Source: Jiangella asiatica
GTDB taxonomy: Bacteria; Actinomycetota; Actinomycetes; Jiangellales; Jiangellaceae
Direction of reading: 5' to 3'
Assembly (NCBI RefSeq): GCF_004349065.1
Contig: NZ_SMKZ01000001.1
Coordinates: 1-64,000 of the forward strand
Length of the DNA: 64,000 nt
Shown here: positions 61,355 to 64,000 of the stretch, one piece after another
Position numbering within the stretch: the stretch's first letter is position 1
Layout of the letters: the number at the start of each line of letters is the position of its first letter
Program-made: the position numbers and the translations under genes
The notes under the pieces: generated by a model
What the model was told of the DNA's origin: nothing
Database searches by the model: none
Seen by the model: only the letters and a program-made list of their open reading frames with translations

Positions 61355-63421
61355 TCACGAGGCCTCCGCCGACTGGGCCTGGATCGCCGTGATCGCGATC
61401 GTGTTGACGATGTCGCGCACCAGCGCGCCCCGCGACAGGTCGTTGACCGGTCGGCGCAGACCTTGCAGCACCGGCCCGATCGCCACCGCGCCGGCGCTGC
61501 GCTGCACGGCCTTGTAGGTGTTGTTGCCGGTGTTGAGGTCCGGGAACACGAACACCGTCGCCCGGCCGGCCACCTCGCTGCCCGGCAGCTTGGCCCGCGC
61601 AACACTGGCATCGACGGCGGCGTCGTACTGTATGGGGCCCTCGACCTCCAGGTCCGGACCGCGCTCGCGCACCAGCGCGGTCGCCGCCCGCACCTTGTCG
61701 ACGTCAGACCCGGAGCCCGACGACCCGGTGGAGTACGACAGCATCGCGATGCGTGGGCCGACCCCGAACTGTGCGGCGGTGGCGGCCGACGAGATCGCGA
61801 TGTCGGCCAGTTCCTCAGCGGTCGGGTCCGGGTTGACCGCGCAGTCGCCGTACACCAGCACCCGGTCGCGCAGGCACATGAAGAAGACGCTGGACACGAT
61901 GGATACCCCGGGCAGCGTCTTGACCACCTCGAACGCCGGCCGGATGGTGTGCGCGGTGGTGTGCGCCGCGCCTGACACCATGCCGTCGGCCAGATCCAGC
62001 AGCACCATCATCGTGCCGAAGTACGACACGTCGGCCACCTGGTCCCAGGCGGCCTCCTGGGTGACACCGCGGTGCGCGCGCAGCCGGGCGTACTCGTGCG
62101 CGAACCGGCCGCGCAGCTCGCTCTCGCGCGGGTCGACGACGTCGGCGGCGCTGATTTCCACCCCGAGCCTGTCGGCGGCGGCGCGGACGTCGTCGGGCCG
62201 CCCGAGCAGGGTCAGGTCGGCGATGCCGCGGCGCAGCACGGTGTCGGCGGCGCGGAGCACCCGCTCCTCCTCGCCCTCGGGTAGCACGATGCGCTTGCGT
62301 TGTGCACGCGCCCGGTCGACCAGGTCGTGCTCGAACATCAGCGGCGTGACGACGCTGCTGCGGGTGACGTCGAGGCGGTCCAGCAGGTGGCCGGCGTCGA
62401 CGTACTCGTCGAACAGCGCCAGCGCGGTCTGCACCTTCCGGGTGGCGCCGTGGGTGAGCCGGCCGCGGACCGCCGCGAGCTTTGTCGCCGTCGCCAACGT
62501 GTCGCCGGGCACGGTCGTGATCGGGAGCTCGAGGTCCAGGCCGTCCATGAGCTGGAGGATCTGCGCGGGCAGCTCGAAGCCGCCGTTGAGGACGATGCCG
62601 GCCAGCGTCGGGAGCGTCTTCGACGCGTGCGCGAGGAGCACGCCGAGCAGAACGTCGCTGCGGTCGGCCGGGGTGATGACGACGGCGTCGTCGGCGAGCC
62701 GGTCCAGCACGTTCGGCAGTGTCATGCCGGCCACCACCAGACCGCTCACCTCGCGGCCGAGCCGCTCCGGCGCGCCGCGGAACAGCGTGCCGCCGCCGGC
62801 CTGGACGAGGTCGCCCATGGTCGGCGCGGACAGCAACGGCTCCTCCGGCAGCGCGTACGCCGGGCCGTACGGCTCCAGCGCCGCGCGGGCGTCGTCGACC
62901 GACTCCGGTGGCACCCGGTTGGCCACCACCGCGGCGAGCGTGCCGTAGTTGGCGGTCAGCTCTGCGGTGGCCATCTCGGCGACGGCGGCGAGGTCGACCG
63001 GGCTGCGGTCATGGCCGTTGAGCACCAGGACCACCGGCGCGCCGAGGTTCGCCGCCACCCGCGCGTTGAACGAGAACTCCGTCGGGCTGTCGACGTCGGT
63101 GTAGTCGCTGCCGACGACGACCACGGCCTCGCACTGCGCGGCGACGGCACGGTAGCGGCTGAGGATGGTGCTCATCGCGGCGTCGGGGTCGGCGTGCACG
63201 TCCTCGTAGGTGACGCCCGCGCAGACCTCGTAGGGCAGGTCGACGCCGTCGTGCTCCACCAGGAGTTCCAGGACGTAGTCGGGCTGCTGGCCGGATCGGA
63301 CCACCGGCCGGAACACCCCGACCTCGCCGATGCGACGGGTCAGCGCCTCCAGCGTGCCCAGGGCCACGGTGGACTTCCCTGTCTCACCGGTGACCGAGGC
63401 CACGTAGACGCTGCGAACCAC
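61355..63421 (-). CDS. pta: Phosphate acetyltransferase (long form)
   Basis: Converts acetyl-CoA and phosphate to acetyl phosphate and CoA. It is the long form, 688 aa. The N-terminal P-loop-like domain begins SVYVASVTGETGKSTVALG (BioD-like, often regulatory); a DRTGG domain lies around residues 215-325; and the C-terminal PTA/PTB domain (about 370-685) has IVLPEGEEERVLRAAD, YGDCAVNPDPTAEELADIAI and SYSTGSSGSGSDVDKV. The GTG at 63421 is preceded by a TAGCCT box at 6 nt, so it is leaderless. It works with ackA for acetate overflow or uptake. Confidence 0.96.
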   Translation of the reverse strand: MVRSVYVASVTGETGKSTVALGTLEALTRRIGEVGVFRPVVRSGQQPDYVLELLVEHDGVDLPYEVCAGVTYEDVHADPDAAMSTILSRYRAVAAQCEAVVVVGSDYTDVDSPTEFSFNARVAANLGAPVVLVLNGHDRSPVDLAAVAEMATAELTANYGTLAAVVANRVPPESVDDARAALEPYGPAYALPEEPLLSAPTMGDLVQAGGGTLFRGAPERLGREVSGLVVAGMTLPNVLDRLADDAVVITPADRSDVLLGVLLAHASKTLPTLAGIVLNGGFELPAQILQLMDGLDLELPITTVPGDTLATATKLAAVRGRLTHGATRKVQTALALFDEYVDAGHLLDRLDVTRSSVVTPLMFEHDLVDRARAQRKRIVLPEGEEERVLRAADTVLRRGIADLTLLGRPDDVRAAADRLGVEISAADVVDPRESELRGRFAHEYARLRAHRGVTQEAAWDQVADVSYFGTMMVLLDLADGMVSGAAHTTAHTIRPAFEVVKTLPGVSIVSSVFFMCLRDRVLVYGDCAVNPDPTAEELADIAISSAATAAQFGVGPRIAMLSYSTGSSGSGSDVDKVRAATALVRERGPDLEVEGPIQYDAAVDASVARAKLPGSEVAGRATVFVFPDLNTGNNTYKAVQRSAGAVAIGPVLQGLRRPVNDLSRGALVRDIVNTIAITAIQAQSAEAS

Positions 63422-63427
63422 GCCGTG

Positions 63428-63433
63428 AGGCTA
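63428..63433 (-). promoter_or_regulatory. -10 hexamer of the leaderless pta promoter
   Basis: TAGCCT on the minus strand ends 6 nt before the pta GTG (63421). Confidence 0.6.
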
Positions 63434-63472
63434 TCTCGGCGGGCGCGGCGATCGGTGATCCTGTGCGGCGAG

Positions 63473-63970
63473 TCACGCGGGTGCTCCACCTCGTCGCGGC
63501 GGTGCCTCGTCCTGGTCGTTTTCCTCGGCCGGGGAGCGGGTGAAGATCGAGAATGTTCCGTCGGCCTCCAGGACCATGAGGTCGACCTCGGCGAGGTCTC
63601 GCACGCCGTGTTCGCGGGCCGCGGCCAGCACGTCGTCCATCGGCAGCCGCTCGTAGCGCAGGACCTTGTCGTCGACGCTCCCGTCCCGGATCAGGATGGT
63701 CGGCTCACCCTCCAGCACCGGACGGATCCGGCGGAACCGCCAGCTCACCCAGGAGAGCAGGATCGACAGCAGCGTGAACGTGGCGACCGCGAGCGCCCCG
63801 CCGGTGAGCGACAGGTCCTCCTGCAGGACGGTCTGGCTGATGAGGTCGCCGAGCGTCACCAGCAGGATCAGCTCGAAGGCCGACAGCTGCGTGACCTGCC
63901 GTTTGCCGGACACCCGGAGCACGAACCAGAGGATCGCGAAAACGATGGCGGCGCGCACGATGACGTCCAT
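63473..63970 (-). CDS. DUF421 (YetF-like) membrane protein
   Basis: A 165-aa protein with three N-terminal helices (VRAAIVFAILWFVLRVSG, AFELILLVTLGDLI, LAVATFTLLSILLSWV) and a cytoplasmic DUF421 domain (about 85-150; LEGEPTILIRDGSVDDKVLR, MDDVLAAAREHGVRDLAEVD, LMVLEADGTFSIF). GKRQVTQLSAFELILLVTLG is the family signature. The function is unknown; YetF proteins have been linked to envelope stress and germination. It starts at ATG 63970, overlapping the stop of an upstream frame. Confidence 0.88.
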   Translation of the reverse strand: MDVIVRAAIVFAILWFVLRVSGKRQVTQLSAFELILLVTLGDLISQTVLQEDLSLTGGALAVATFTLLSILLSWVSWRFRRIRPVLEGEPTILIRDGSVDDKVLRYERLPMDDVLAAAREHGVRDLAEVDLMVLEADGTFSIFTRSPAEENDQDEAPPRRGGAPA

Positions 63971-64000
63971 CAGGGCAGCACCGTCATCCGGAACGTGGCA
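63970..64000 (-). CDS. 3' end of an upstream gene cut by the window edge
   Basis: The minus strand reads ATFRMTVLP and a TGA that overlaps the DUF421 ATG (TGATG). Nothing more of the gene is inside the window, so the product cannot be named. The coupling is the only support. Confidence 0.4.
   Translation of the reverse strand, partial: ATFRMTVLP

Overview
The window is chromosomal DNA from a high-GC actinobacterium. Coding density is high, GTG starts are common, and many genes appear to be transcribed without a leader: a TANNNT -10 hexamer lies 6-7 nt before the start codon. It carries typical actinobacterial loci: a guaB-guaB3 pair with guaA nearby, PspC-type envelope-stress kinases, sdhCDAB and a mycobacterial-type ack/pta pair. 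The gene mix would suit a soil lineage such as the Jiangellales, but this is inferred from style, not from a marker gene. I see no rRNA, tRNA, prophage, integrase, transposase or CRISPR array.

Layout. 0-4 kb: nucleoside hydrolase, a class I aminotransferase, a TetR/VOC divergent pair with a clear operator, and a membrane protein. 4-14.4 kb: guanine nucleotide synthesis (guaB, guaB3, guaA), interrupted by a semialdehyde dehydrogenase and a strongly asymmetric two-gene ABC exporter. 14.5-24.7 kb: a glycerophosphodiesterase, a PspC/toastrack membrane protein divergent from a PspC-histidine kinase and response regulator, small secreted proteins and a PcrA/UvrD helicase. 24.7-28.1 kb: the succinate dehydrogenase operon. 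28.4-31.5 kb: an ECF sigma factor, a zinc anti-sigma factor, two ArsM-fold methyltransferases that lack two of the three arsenic-binding cysteines, and a four-helix membrane protein between them. 31.5-37 kb: a mannosyltransferase-like enzyme, an acyl-CoA mutase large subunit and secreted proteins. 37-45.6 kb: a nucleoside uptake and salvage cluster (BMP lipoprotein, ABC ATPase, two permeases, cytidine deaminase, thymidine phosphorylase). 45.6-54.3 kb: MocR and PaiB regulators, an amidohydrolase, DoxX, an HTH-TPR regulator coupled to a kinase-fold protein, and a catalytically dead ClpP homologue. 54.4-64 kb: a secreted BNR protein, a Tat phosphatase coupled to a discoidin-domain protein, then ackA and pta separated by an F420-type oxidoreductase.

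Between the genes are two families of dispersed palindromic repeats. The main one (family A) is an 86-bp element with two near-identical copies, one decayed copy, and one copy collapsed to a 46-bp perfect palindrome. Two of its copies adjoin gene wreckage not visible as intact reading frames: a decayed VapBC/FitAB-like toxin-antitoxin pair at 8590-8833 and a leaderless gene whose start codon has become ACG at 43731-43853. The most promising unexplained unit is the sigma / anti-sigma / double methyltransferase / membrane protein cluster at 28.4-31.5 kb.
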